Source: Dehalococcoidia bacterium (GTDB lineage Bacteria; Chloroflexota; Dehalococcoidia; SZUA-161). Taken from it: a stretch of DNA of 64,000 nt. Below, in pieces: positions 17,646 through 27,042 of the stretch. The position numbers and the translations under genes were made by a program. The notes beneath the pieces are model-generated. The model saw only the letters and a list, made by a program, of their open reading frames with translations. It had not been told where the DNA came from and made no database searches. The number at the start of each line of letters is the position of its first letter. Positions within the stretch are counted from its first letter, which is position 1. Location of the stretch: positions 1 through 64,000 of the forward strand of contig JAUXAX010000006.1 of assembly GCA_030619685.1 (NCBI GenBank). The letters run 5' to 3'.

Positions 17646-17834
17646 ATGGCACAAGAGCAGCAGGATATATGTGGCAATTGCCAGCACTTTGACCCGAAAC
17701 CGGGCGAGAGATTCTTTAATTGCACTGGCGCCAAACATGGAGGCCTCAAATATGGGATGCAGGTAAGAGCGGATACACGGGCGTGTGAGGCGTTGGTTCC
17801 AAAAACAGAGAGTGGATCGCCAACGGGGCTTTGA
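17646..17834 (+). CDS. Small Cys-rich protein
   Basis: This 62-residue protein has CGNC at residues 9-12 and further Cys at 26 and 47, a spacing that could bind zinc or an iron-sulfur cluster. GGGGGTGACAG precedes the ATG at good spacing. No family is recognised. A similar-sized Cys-rich gene follows 60 bp later. Confidence 0.6.
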   Translation: MAQEQQDICGNCQHFDPKPGERFFNCTGAKHGGLKYGMQVRADTRACEALVPKTESGSPTGL

Positions 17835-17893
17835 TGCGATTCCTCTTTGCCTTCTCGCTGTTGTATCTTGGATCATGAGGAAGTGAGAGGAGA

Positions 17894-18097
17894 ATGATCC
17901 TGATTCTGGGTAGCACTAACCTTTGTCCCAGCTCTTGCGAATACTTCCGTACTGAGCACAATGACCACCTTGTCGAACGCTGCCATTTGCCCGACGGCGA
18001 GTGGGTGTTGAAGATTAGAGATGAGGAGCTAATAGAGTGCCCTTTGGGCAAATGGAACCTCAAAATCGAAATGGGATGCGCTCCACCTATCGAGTAA
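17894..18097 (+). CDS. Small Cys-rich protein
   Basis: This 67-residue protein has Cys at 11, 15, 30, 49 and 62. GAGAGGAG lies just before the ATG. It is probably a metal-binding or disulfide protein of unknown role, in the same orientation as the preceding Cys-rich gene and convergent with the FAD oxidase gene. Confidence 0.55.
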   Translation: MILILGSTNLCPSSCEYFRTEHNDHLVERCHLPDGEWVLKIRDEELIECPLGKWNLKIEMGCAPPIE

Positions 18098-18108
18098 TTG
18101 GGTTCCTG

Positions 18109-19524
18109 CTAACTCTCAGGTAACCTTTCACTGCCCTCGGCTTCGGGCCTCAGGGCGCATCCCGGATTCAATATGCCATTTGGATCAAAGACCTTCTTTA
18201 TGCCTCGCATTAACTCTATTTTCTTTTTGTCCAGGAAGATATCGAGGTCTGGGATTCTAACTCTACCTAGGCCGTGCTCGGCTGTCATGACTCCGCCCAG
18301 TTCGACAGTTTCCTTGTAGATCGCTCTCCTCGCCTCTTTGAGGTTTCCCCCCGCCTCCCCCAATAAGTCCTTCATTAACATTGGGTGAAGATTGCCATCG
18401 CCCGCGTGCCCAAACGTAGGAATGCTTGCGCCGAAACGCTCTGCAACCATATCTATGGCATCCATGAGTTTTCCCATGTTGGCTGGAGGCACGGCTATAT
18501 CCAGGGTATCTGCTAGATCGCGTTTCAGGGCCAGGTATATGTTGCTTCTTATCTTCAGAACTCTATCCTGCTCTTTCTTTGTTTGCCCCATTACAGCCTC
18601 AAGCCCATTGTGGCTTTCACAGATCGCGGAAATCCTCTTACATAGTGAATGCACCTCCTCATCGCTTCTGCCATCCACTATTATCATCAGGTAAGCGGTC
18701 CCAGTCTTACATGGCCACTCCATGCCTAAGCTCTTGGCTGAGATCTCGACTGTGCTACGATCCATGTACTCTATGGCCAGTGGTATAATGCCACTCTGTA
18801 GTATTTTGGGAACCGTATCTATTGCGTCGTGGCGGTTGTCATAGGGTATGATCATAGTTGCACTGGCAGCGACTGGTGGGAATAACCGCAAAATTGCCTT
18901 GGTTATTATGGCCAGGGTTCCCTCACTGCCTATTATCAAATGCATTAAATCATATCCAGTGTTATCCTTGAGCAGTTTTCCTCCCATGCCTAGCACTTCA
19001 CCTGTGGGCAGTACAGCTTCGATGCCTTTTATGTAGTTCCTCATAATGCCGTATTTCACTGCGCGTGCCCCACCGGCATTGCAGCCCACAAGCCCACCCA
19101 CCTGGGCGCTTTCGTCACCTGGATGTGGTGGGAAGAACAAGCCCTCCTCTTCAACCCTTCGCAGCAACTCCCCAAGTGTAGCCCCAGCTTCTGCGACTGC
19201 CATCAGGTTGTCCTTGTCGACATGGATCTTGTTCATTCTCTCCACTGACAGAATTATGCCGTTCTCTGTTGGAATGGCACCACCACAGAGGCCTGTTCCG
19301 CCACCTCTGGGGAACACGGGAATTCTCTCATCGTTTGCAAGCGCTACGATTCTGCTTACTTCTTGTGAGTCAGCGGGTTTTACCAGAATTAGCTCGCTTG
19401 CTGGCTGGGGCCTTACTTCTAAAGGGGTTTCATCTGCCAGATAGTCTACCATCCGCTCCTCTTCCGTTATCACCCAGTCACTTCCCACAATCCCTTTTAG
19501 CTTTTTGACTATCATTTGCTGCAT
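18109..19524 (-). CDS. FAD-binding oxidase, GlcD/D-lactate dehydrogenase type
   Basis: This 471-residue flavoprotein oxidises a 2-hydroxyacid such as glycolate or D-lactate. The PCMH-type FAD-binding domain shows PRGGGTGLCGGAIPTENGI around residue 75, and GGLVGCNAGGARAVKYG. The C-terminal cap contains FGHAGDGNLHPM, whose histidines bind the substrate carboxylate, and AEHGLG near the end. There is no Fe-S or GlcE/GlcF partner next to it. ATG 19524 follows GAGGGGGA with almost no spacer; ATG 19515 has better spacing and may be the true start. Confidence 0.88.
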   Translation of the reverse strand: MQQMIVKKLKGIVGSDWVITEEERMVDYLADETPLEVRPQPASELILVKPADSQEVSRIVALANDERIPVFPRGGGTGLCGGAIPTENGIILSVERMNKIHVDKDNLMAVAEAGATLGELLRRVEEEGLFFPPHPGDESAQVGGLVGCNAGGARAVKYGIMRNYIKGIEAVLPTGEVLGMGGKLLKDNTGYDLMHLIIGSEGTLAIITKAILRLFPPVAASATMIIPYDNRHDAIDTVPKILQSGIIPLAIEYMDRSTVEISAKSLGMEWPCKTGTAYLMIIVDGRSDEEVHSLCKRISAICESHNGLEAVMGQTKKEQDRVLKIRSNIYLALKRDLADTLDIAVPPANMGKLMDAIDMVAERFGASIPTFGHAGDGNLHPMLMKDLLGEAGGNLKEARRAIYKETVELGGVMTAEHGLGRVRIPDLDIFLDKKKIELMRGIKKVFDPNGILNPGCALRPEAEGSERLPES

Positions 19525-19861
19525 TCCCCCTCAACCGTGGTTTGCACTGTTGTCCCAAGATTGGACAATTGTTGCATCTGCTCTTTGTGGGCCTGATAAT
19601 ATGCTCGCCCCGCCTGACTGTCAAGCTTGCTCCACGCCGCGGTATCCGAGACTGCTAGTAGTCTCTACCTCTAGTCTTCCCCCGGGTCACTACTATAGCT
19701 TGCCTAACGTAACAAAACTGGTTGAGATCAGCTAACCTGGCGTTTGCCTGATAACCAGCATTTAGAACAAGCTGGGGTCTCAAGGGGAAGGACTGATCAA
19801 GTTGGCAGAGGTGGTGAGGTTTAAAGCAGCCAGACTGTTGTAGCCTACTGCTTCGCCCGTT
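19525..19861. other. Intergenic region without recognised features
   Basis: No open frame with coding character, RNA gene or clear terminator was found between the FAD oxidase start and the sensor kinase 3' end. Confidence 0.5.
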
Positions 19862-21745
19862 TTAGATTTTCCCGACCCGGATTGAGGCGGCTTCTTGAGC
19901 GGTGCGCTCATCTTTGGAGAGGATGGGTATCTCTACCACAAAGGTTGCTCCTTCGCTGGGCTTGCTCCTGACGGACATATGGCCGCCATGCTCCTGGACA
20001 AGACCATAGCAGATGCTGAGACCCAGCCCTGTTCCCCCTCCGACCTCTTTGGTGGTGAAGAACGGGTCAAATATTCTCTTCAGGTTGTCTTCCGAGATGC
20101 CGGGTCCATCGTCGGCAAAAGCTATTTGGATCATCTTGCCCGCCTTTTGTGTTTTGACACAGAGCTTCCCTCTGCCATGGGCTTCTGTCATAGCCTGCTC
20201 CGCATTGTTGATGATGTTGACAAAGACCTGCTGCATCTGGTGGAAGTCAGCCATGGTCATTGGAAGGTCGGGATCCAGTTCCATCGCCAGGTCTATGTTG
20301 TTAACCTTCATCCGGTAAGCGTGCAGTTCTAGAGTCTTCTCAATGACCTGGTTGATAGAGATGGGGCGTTTCTCAGGCATATGCCTGCGGGCAAAGGAAA
20401 GCAAATTAGTGGTGATCCTGGAGGCGCGTTGTGCCTCCCTGTAGATGGTTTCCACATCGCTCTTTGTAGTTTCGTCCAGGTCATCCCTGTCATTGATAAG
20501 CTGGGCGAACGCCTGGACTGCGGTAAGGGGGTTATTCAACTCGTGGGCGACACCTGCAGCCAGCTCTCCTACTGCGGCCAATCGTCCCGCGATTTGAAGC
20601 TGCTGCTCCATCTTCTTGCGCTCGGTGATGTCGCGGACAACGTGTACCATTAGCTTAACTGTGCCGTCTTTGTCGTTGATGGGGTAGGCAGAAGCATCAA
20701 ACAAGCGGCTATCGAGGTGCTGCTCAGCAAACTCATGGCGTGTGACTGCGCTAGAGCGGAATGCCTGATAGCAAGGGCAGTCAGGGATTGGCCTTTCAGT
20801 GCCATGGAGCAGTTCGTAGCAGTGCATGCCGAGCACATTTGCACCAGGGAAAGCCGTCCTCATGGCTCGGTTGGCTCGCACCACCCGGTGCTCTTTGTCA
20901 ATGATCATAACCAGGTCTTCGATGGCGTCAAAAGTGTCCTGCCACTGCGCTGCCGCCTGGCTTAGCGCCTCCTCTGCCTGCTTGCGCTCGGTGATATCCC
21001 TGACGACCACTGAGAGGGCTGGCTTGCCTGTGTAATCTATGACCCTGGTCCCAAGCTCAACCGGACGTGTCTTTCCGTCCTTGCTTGCCAGGGCTGTCTC
21101 ATATTGCTCCGGCACGGCCTCGCCGCGCTGTCTCTTCGCACTCATCTTTGATAGCTCGCTAACTAGCTCAGGCGGCAAGAGTTCCTTAACAGTCTTGCTG
21201 ATCACCTCATCATGCGTATATCCAAACATCTCGGCACTTCTGGCGTTGGCGAACACCACCCTGGATCCCTGAAGCACACAGTAGCCATCATTCATATCCT
21301 CCACCAAACGCCGGAATTTCTCCTCCGACTCCCGCAGGACCTCCTCTGCCTGCTTGCGCTCACAGCGCACCTCTACTTCGCGCAACTCCCGTTCGATGGC
21401 GGGGGCGAGTCGCGCCAGATTGTCTTTCATTACGTAGTCGTGGACGCCGGCTCGCATGGCTGCCACCGCAGCCTCTTCGCCGATGGCGCCGGAAACGATT
21501 ATGAATGGCAGGTCGAGCCATTTTTCCTTCACCATCGCCAGCGCGGCAGGCATAGTGAAGCGCGGCATGGCGTAATCAGCGAGGACGATATCCCACGCCT
21601 GCTGTTCGAGAGCAGCATTCATAGCTTCGGGGGTGTCGACCCGTTCAAAGGTTGGTTCATAGCCGCTGCGCTGCAGCTCTCGCACCACTAATATGGTGTC
21701 GTCTTCTGAATCCTCGACGATCAATACACGGAGTGGTGTACCCAT
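19862..21745 (-). CDS. Hybrid sensor kinase: REC-PAS-PAS-HisKA-HATPase
   Basis: This 627-residue soluble kinase has, in order, a receiver domain (LIVEDSEDD; phospho-acceptor D57 in VLADYAMP), two PAS domains (residues ~140-255 and ~265-375, each ending DITERK), a dimerisation helix with phosphorylated H401 (GVAHELNNPL) and an ATPase domain (NIINNAEQAM, FADDGPGI, GGGTGLGLSICYG). No membrane segment is present. An N-terminal receiver suggests that it is controlled by another kinase, plausibly the one encoded upstream, with the single-domain regulator as partner. The three genes are 17 bp apart. Confidence 0.92.
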   Translation of the reverse strand: MGTPLRVLIVEDSEDDTILVVRELQRSGYEPTFERVDTPEAMNAALEQQAWDIVLADYAMPRFTMPAALAMVKEKWLDLPFIIVSGAIGEEAAVAAMRAGVHDYVMKDNLARLAPAIERELREVEVRCERKQAEEVLRESEEKFRRLVEDMNDGYCVLQGSRVVFANARSAEMFGYTHDEVISKTVKELLPPELVSELSKMSAKRQRGEAVPEQYETALASKDGKTRPVELGTRVIDYTGKPALSVVVRDITERKQAEEALSQAAAQWQDTFDAIEDLVMIIDKEHRVVRANRAMRTAFPGANVLGMHCYELLHGTERPIPDCPCYQAFRSSAVTRHEFAEQHLDSRLFDASAYPINDKDGTVKLMVHVVRDITERKKMEQQLQIAGRLAAVGELAAGVAHELNNPLTAVQAFAQLINDRDDLDETTKSDVETIYREAQRASRITTNLLSFARRHMPEKRPISINQVIEKTLELHAYRMKVNNIDLAMELDPDLPMTMADFHQMQQVFVNIINNAEQAMTEAHGRGKLCVKTQKAGKMIQIAFADDGPGISEDNLKRIFDPFFTTKEVGGGTGLGLSICYGLVQEHGGHMSVRSKPSEGATFVVEIPILSKDERTAQEAASIRVGKI

Positions 21746-21762
21746 CTAAGCTGTCCTTACCT

Positions 21763-22212
21763 TTAAGCTGTCCTCATCTTCGGCGGAGCAACATTCAATA
21801 CCAGCCAGTACAGCCCCAGTTGCTGTACCGCCTCGCCGAACTGCACAAAATCTACGGGTTTGCGAATGTAGCTATTCGCGCCCCGGCTGTAGCCCTCAAT
21901 CATATCCCGTTCCTCTTTGGAAGAGGTGAGGATGACCACGGGGAGGAGCTTTGTCCGCCTGTCGGCGCGGATGCGTCTTAATACCTCCAGGCCGTCGATC
22001 TTGGGCAGCTTCAAATCCAGCAGGATAATCTCTGGCATAGCGCTGGTGTCACGACCGGCGTAGCCGCCCTCGCCAAACAGGTAGTCCAGCGCCTCGACCC
22101 CATCATGTGCCACCACCACTTCGTTCAGAATATTGTTTTTCTCTAGTGCGCGTAGAGTCAGCGCCTCGTCATCGGGGTTGTCCTCCACCAACAGGATGAT
22201 TTTGTTCTCCAT
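21763..22212 (-). CDS. Single-domain response regulator, Rcp1-like
   Basis: This 149-residue receiver domain with no output domain has acidic pocket EDNPDD, phospho-acceptor D66 (IILLDLKLPKIDG), the T/S at VILTSS and the conserved Lys in YIRKPVDF. The long loop before the Asp (GEGGYAGRDTS) is typical of regulators paired with phytochrome-like kinases. It probably shuttles phosphate between the kinases on either side. Confidence 0.92.
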   Translation of the reverse strand: MENKIILLVEDNPDDEALTLRALEKNNILNEVVVAHDGVEALDYLFGEGGYAGRDTSAMPEIILLDLKLPKIDGLEVLRRIRADRRTKLLPVVILTSSKEERDMIEGYSRGANSYIRKPVDFVQFGEAVQQLGLYWLVLNVAPPKMRTA

Positions 22213-22229
22213 TTGCCATCTCTTTCTGG

Positions 22230-23417
22230 TTAAAGTGTGAAGTAAAATGTAGTGCCCTGGTTCACTGCGCTTTCGGCCCAGATATTGCCGCCGTGGCGGT
22301 GAATGATGCGCTGTACTGTAGCCAGGCCAATTCCGGTGCCTTCGTACTCGTTTGATGAGTGGAGGCGCTGGAAGGCGCCGAATAGCTTGTCGGCATAGGC
22401 CATGTCGAAGCCTATGCCGTTGTCGCGCACGAAATAGGCGGATTGGCCGCTGGTCTCAGCATAGCCGAATTCTATCCTGGCACGCGGCCGTTTGACGGTG
22501 AACTTCCACGCATTGTCGAGCAGGTTCTCCAGCGCCACCCATAGCAGGTTTGCATCGCCTTTGGTAGCCAAACCCGGAGTGATGACGAACTCCACCTGGC
22601 GCTCGGGTTGGCTTTGCCGGAGCTCCGTTGCAATCGCCTGCGCCAGTGCACTGAGATCGACTGTCTCGTGCCGCATCTCGCTGCGTGTCAGACGTGACAG
22701 ATTCAGGATATCGTCGATGAGCTCCGCCATACGCTGGCTGGCTGAACGCACACGCTGGAGGTAGTCTTTGCCCTCCTCATCCAGCTTGCTGGCGTAGTCC
22801 TCCAGCAGCACCTGGCTGAAGCCGTCGATGCTGCGCAGAGGGGCGCGCAGGTCGTGTGATACGGAATAGGCAAAGGCCTCCAGTTCCTTGTTGACGGCCT
22901 GGAGTTGCGTGGTGCGTTCGATGACTCGCTGCTCAAGCTCCTCATTTAGCCTGCGGATTTCTTCCTCTGCCCGCTTGCGCTCGGTGATGTCGCGGAAATT
23001 GACAACGATACCTGCGACTGCAGGGTCATCCAGGAGGTTTTGGCCTACTGCTTCAATATAACGCCACGAGCCGTCTTTGTGCCGAATGCGTAGCTCTATG
23101 TGCACATTGGCAGCCTGATTCTGGAGCAGTTGAGAGGAGGCGCTGGTTACACTGGCCATATCGTCTGGGTGAATCAAGTCAAAAATGCTCTTGCCCTGTT
23201 GCTCTTTCGGTTTATATCCGATTACATTTTGGATGGACGGGCTTTCGTAGCGTATGGTTCCATCGCTGTTCAGAACCACGACGACGTCCAGACCCCTTTC
23301 GATGAGTGGACGGAAATACTGTTCGCTGTATGGCGGAGCCTTCACCCCTGGCTTGCGCTCCGTGACGGCGCTGGCTACGGGATGAGGCTTATTTCGCACT
23401 GACTTGCTTGCCCTCAT
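22230..23417 (-). CDS. PAS-domain sensor histidine kinase, phytochrome-like
   Basis: This 395-residue kinase has one PAS domain (residues ~30-145), a coiled coil (~150-180), a HisKA domain with H188 in YSVSHDLRAPLRSIDGF, and an HATPase domain ending in ENLLDNAWKFT, VRDNGIGFDM and GTGIGLATVQRI. The SHDLRAPL form is that of bacteriophytochrome-type kinases, but no GAF/PHY photosensor is present. ATG 23417 is chosen because GGAGGAG is six bases before it. It is the first gene of the three-gene signalling operon. Confidence 0.92.
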   Translation of the reverse strand: MRASKSVRNKPHPVASAVTERKPGVKAPPYSEQYFRPLIERGLDVVVVLNSDGTIRYESPSIQNVIGYKPKEQQGKSIFDLIHPDDMASVTSASSQLLQNQAANVHIELRIRHKDGSWRYIEAVGQNLLDDPAVAGIVVNFRDITERKRAEEEIRRLNEELEQRVIERTTQLQAVNKELEAFAYSVSHDLRAPLRSIDGFSQVLLEDYASKLDEEGKDYLQRVRSASQRMAELIDDILNLSRLTRSEMRHETVDLSALAQAIATELRQSQPERQVEFVITPGLATKGDANLLWVALENLLDNAWKFTVKRPRARIEFGYAETSGQSAYFVRDNGIGFDMAYADKLFGAFQRLHSSNEYEGTGIGLATVQRIIHRHGGNIWAESAVNQGTTFYFTL

Positions 23418-24016
23418 GTCTTGCTCCTCCATCCGAGGTCGAAATGCTGAAATGCAGGAGACCAGCCACCTCAGGATTCTGGAGGCACCGGTATCAAGCT
23501 ATGACTATCTTGATCAATCATTGACATACTTACTACGACGCTATCATACCTTAGCCTACTACTCAATAGTTCTTTCGGGCATTATTGAAGTGAGAATAGT
23601 ACTGTAGATGGGGAATAGCACTGCCTTGAGGACACCTATCGTTAGCTTGCATTAATATTCATGCGTAGTTAAAATGGCTTTCCAAATTAACAGCCGTACC
23701 CGAGGCAGGTTAGCAGTGTTCGGTAATTTCAAGGAAGACAAAACTGCCTATGTGCGAGCGATATTCACTCTTATTGCCTTGCTATTGCCAGGGGCCCCCA
23801 CCCGCCCTGCCAGGACTGAGAAAAGCTGCTGTTTCAAGCCTCGGCCTACATATATGCCCTACGAGAAATGCGTCCTGCTGACAGATACCGTGAATCCCAG
23901 CGAAACGTACAAGCTGGCTCTCACAAGCAGAAACGTTGCAATCAAGAGGAGCAGGTATTCCCAGGTGCGCTGCTAGCGAGAGCAGGGGCGAAGTTCCCTA
24001 GGCATTGCCTTCATTG
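23418..24016. other. Long intergenic region, no confident gene
   Basis: Several short frames exist on both strands (for example 23674-23976 plus), but none has a ribosome site or a recognisable sequence. One minus-strand stretch around 23760-23960 has a hydrophobic reading broken by stops and may be a decayed gene. Confidence 0.4.
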
Positions 24017-24199
24017 TTAAAAGCATCTAAGAAGGCTCTGGGTATTGGGGGGGTGTGTGTTGATAAACTGCTGGCAGGCATCAATAAAACTAGCGAATGC
24101 ATCGAAATCGCCAAAGACAGCTTCGCCTTGCACCCGTCCTCGCAAAACCACGTGGATGTGTTTACTATCACATTGATAGATATCTACCTGCAAATACAT
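24017..24199 (-). CDS. Small hypothetical protein
   Basis: This 60-residue protein starts MYLQVDIYQCDSKHIHVVL with GGGGAG ten bases before the ATG. The alternating strands followed by a helix (FDAFASFIDACQQFI) look like a small alpha/beta domain. No family is recognised. It is isolated in a gene-poor region. Confidence 0.5.
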   Translation of the reverse strand: MYLQVDIYQCDSKHIHVVLRGRVQGEAVFGDFDAFASFIDACQQFINTHPPNTQSLLRCF

Positions 24200-24859
24200 A
24201 GGTCTTGGCTCCCCTGGCTAGGTATTGGTTATCCCACTACCTCGATTCAAACATTATCATGAGTGTCAGTGGTTGCGCCATAGGCATTTTGGTCATTTTT
24301 TGAGCGGTATTTGGTGGCAAAAGATTACTAGCGGCAGATGAGGGTGGATTACGCGCGTGCGCCCTCAAGTTAGTGGCTTGCGCTCCCTACGTTCGTTCCA
24401 TACGCGACAAACCAACGTTCGCACCAACGGTAGGCTATAACCAACGTACCACCTATTCTTCGAGCAGTCGCGGTACGTTTTTCCCATCCATAATCATCAC
24501 AAAGAACCATAGTATGTATACCCAAAGAATTAGGTATGTTGAGGTGCCACCTCTTCTTGAGCAAGGGTCGTTGATTTGTGGGTCGAACTCATAAGGGGGC
24601 TCTTGCTACAAACGATATCGGCTCTGATGCAAGTAGCGCTTTCTAGCATTTGGGTATTCTGAGTCTAGATGAGGTGGTGAGGCATGATGGGGCAAATCAG
24701 TGCGAGATGGATTTCATTCAATGGCAGGCCTGACGTTGCAGTGTAGCTCGCTGAGGTTGAGAGAACTGTTCTCCGCAGACCCTGGAATGGGTGTTGCAAC
24801 TGCTGCTGTGAAGCCATAAACTATAAATGGTCGAGAAAGGATGATTTGAGGCGGCGGAG
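24200..24859. other. Intergenic region upstream of the cation transporter
   Basis: No gene, RNA or repeat is supported. The short frames at 24373-24594 on both strands lack ribosome sites and coding character. Confidence 0.4.
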
Positions 24860-25762
24860 ATGAATCGGGTTAGCCAGATAATTCGAGTGACCATTTGGGG
24901 ATTATGCCTCAACCTAGTCCTCATGGGGCTGAAGCTGGCTGTAGGTATAGTTGTTGGTTCGGCTGCGCTTGTCGCGGATGCGGTGCATTCTATTTCTGAT
25001 TTGTTCACCGACATTGTTGTCATTTTGGGTACTCGACTTTCATCGCGGCCCGCTGACGAAGATCATGCGTACGGACACGGAAGATTTGAGACAATTGCCA
25101 CTTCCTTCATTGGAGCGGTGCTTATTGGAGCCGGCATCTTTATCGCCTGGAAGTCCGGGTTTTCCCTCTACCGAGGTGAGATCAATATTCCCGGCTACGC
25201 CGTCCTTGTCGTTGCCGCGGTGTCGATCTTGTCAAAGGAGTGGATTTATCAGGTCACGCAACGAGTTGCCCGGCGGGTAGGCAGCTCTGCGTTGCGTGTC
25301 AACGCCTGGCACCATCGCAGCGATGCTCTTTCATCGGTGGCTGTGCTATTTGGAGCGGTCGCCGGACTGCTAGGCTGGGGCCATGGCGACCAATCAGCGG
25401 CTATAGCGGTGGGCATGATGGTCAGTATCGTCGGACTCAATGCACTTTGGAAGGTCTTTGTCGAGCTCACCGAGGGTTCAGTTTCCGGCGAAGAGCAGGA
25501 GTCGATTGTCGATGCCATTCGGAGTGTACCTGGGGTCAAAGGTTGGCATCGTCTGCGCACTCGACTGGTGGGAAGGGAGGTTTTCATGGACGTCCACGTG
25601 CTAGTCGACTCAAGGCTTTCCGTGGCTGAAGGACATCGAATCTGCAGCATTGTTGAAAGCGCTATCGTGCAAACGGTGGAGCGGCCTATCAATATAGTAG
25701 TTCACTGTGAGCCGCAGACCGATCCCGATGCAACGGGCGAAAAGCGCTCCGGTCAACAATAG
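24860..25762 (+). CDS. Cation diffusion facilitator (FieF/ZitB-like metal exporter)
   Basis: This 300-residue inner-membrane protein has six hydrophobic segments and a cytoplasmic C-terminal domain. The transport site is visible as DAVHSISDLFTD (D47, D51) in the second helix and HHRSDALSS in the fifth, and it would bind Zn(II), Fe(II) or similar. A His/Asp-rich DEDHAYGHGRFE loop lies between. CDF proteins export divalent metals against protons. No regulator is adjacent. The ATG is preceded by GGCGGCGGAG. Confidence 0.9.
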   Translation: MNRVSQIIRVTIWGLCLNLVLMGLKLAVGIVVGSAALVADAVHSISDLFTDIVVILGTRLSSRPADEDHAYGHGRFETIATSFIGAVLIGAGIFIAWKSGFSLYRGEINIPGYAVLVVAAVSILSKEWIYQVTQRVARRVGSSALRVNAWHHRSDALSSVAVLFGAVAGLLGWGHGDQSAAIAVGMMVSIVGLNALWKVFVELTEGSVSGEEQESIVDAIRSVPGVKGWHRLRTRLVGREVFMDVHVLVDSRLSVAEGHRICSIVESAIVQTVERPINIVVHCEPQTDPDATGEKRSGQQ

Positions 25763-25871
25763 AACCGAATGATTCCCTCGCAGGCTAACCTAAGTTGCTG
25801 AGCACGGGCGTTTGATCCCGCAACTACCGACAGAACGTTTCATAATCCGAAGCGGCCAAAGTCCTCTGTCT

Positions 25872-26117
25872 TCAGTCGATTTCGCCATTATCTAGATCTG
25901 TATCATCGACGAGGTGCTCGGATCCTTTCCTTTTTCGCAATCCTATTATAGCTATAGATATCAGGGCTGCGCTAATAACCAGCGGGATTACAGCACGGAA
26001 TGGACCAGGGTCAACATCTCGTCCGCCCGGTCCAATATCCAAACCCATGGCAATAAGGCCCATTATCCCCATAAACCCTATAAATACACCAACGACTAAC
26101 GCAATCCAGTACCCCAT
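25872..26117 (-). CDS. Small membrane protein
   Basis: This 81-residue protein has two hydrophobic segments (residues ~4-26 and ~43-62) separated by a Gly/Asp-rich loop, with an acidic C-terminus (DDTDLDNGEID). No family is recognised. It lies downstream of the ABC exporter genes on the same strand, about 100 bp away, and could be an accessory to them. Confidence 0.6.
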   Translation of the reverse strand: MGYWIALVVGVFIGFMGIMGLIAMGLDIGPGGRDVDPGPFRAVIPLVISAALISIAIIGLRKRKGSEHLVDDTDLDNGEID

Positions 26118-26223
26118 TTCGATCCTCCATAATTCAGAGTCTGTAAATAACTTCGCCTATTAGAAGTCTTCTGGTGGGACGTCATATAGCCTGCTGCCGA
26201 ACACTACATCTTGCTGACAGTAA

Positions 26224-27042
26224 TCACTCCATGCTTCGCCTGTTTGCAATTACTATGCTGCTCACAAAGAGAATTATTGTATAAGCCGTCATAACCCCAA
26301 TACCTACATACAAATCAGGTGAGAAACGCGCCGAATCAAACTCGTCATGGTCCCCTGGTCCAAAGGTTACCTCGCCCAGGCGTTCGGTTATCAACTCCGC
26401 TGAGTAGGTGACAATGAACCATGGCTCTACATCGACAAGTCCCACGACTTCTCCTATGACTGGCAGTACCATCATCAATAACACAAAACCAAGAATTGTG
26501 GATGAGATCGCACGTTTAAGAATACTGCTGAGGAAGTATACTACGCTTACTGCGCTGGTAGTGAAGAGCAAGGCGAGCAGATACGACTCGGCCAATTCTG
26601 CAGGAATCTCCCCCACGCCGTATGCCACAATTATTTCCAATGTCGTGACAACACAGTATAGTGAAACCACAAGAAATGTAGCGAGTACGGCTGCGATGTA
26701 CTTACCTATGAAGATCGAGGCGCGGCTTTGCGTTGTTGGGAATAGCAGCAGGCCTGTCTTTTTTTCAAACTCACCGCATATGGCATCTCCCGCAAATAGT
26801 GCCGCAGAGATTATTATCAGTACGGGGAGGAATCCCAGAGTGTTGGCTGCAAACGAACTGGCAGAATCAGCGAAGTCCACATCCGCAATCCTGGGTATGA
26901 TGTAGGCTATCAAGGGCACAACAATTGCCAATGCTGTGACAATGAGAAGTCTCTTCCGTCTGAGGTGTTTCCTCAATTCAAACTTGATGGAAAGCCAGGT
27001 GTCGAAAACCTCGCCTGTAATTCCACCTTCAGAGTAGGTCAT
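26224..27042 (-). CDS. ABC-2 type exporter, permease subunit
   Basis: This 272-residue protein has six hydrophobic segments and a large exposed loop between helices 1 and 2, the layout of ABC-2 permeases (NatB/GldF/YhgE-like). These form the membrane channel of ATP-driven exporters. It begins directly after the stop codon of the ATPase gene, so the two are translationally coupled. Substrate unknown. Confidence 0.85.
   Translation of the reverse strand: MTYSEGGITGEVFDTWLSIKFELRKHLRRKRLLIVTALAIVVPLIAYIIPRIADVDFADSASSFAANTLGFLPVLIIISAALFAGDAICGEFEKKTGLLLFPTTQSRASIFIGKYIAAVLATFLVVSLYCVVTTLEIIVAYGVGEIPAELAESYLLALLFTTSAVSVVYFLSSILKRAISSTILGFVLLMMVLPVIGEVVGLVDVEPWFIVTYSAELITERLGEVTFGPGDHDEFDSARFSPDLYVGIGVMTAYTIILFVSSIVIANRRSME

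Noticed and set aside
23674..23976. 100-codon plus-strand frame
   Set aside because: No ribosome site, no coherent domain, and codon use unlike its neighbours.
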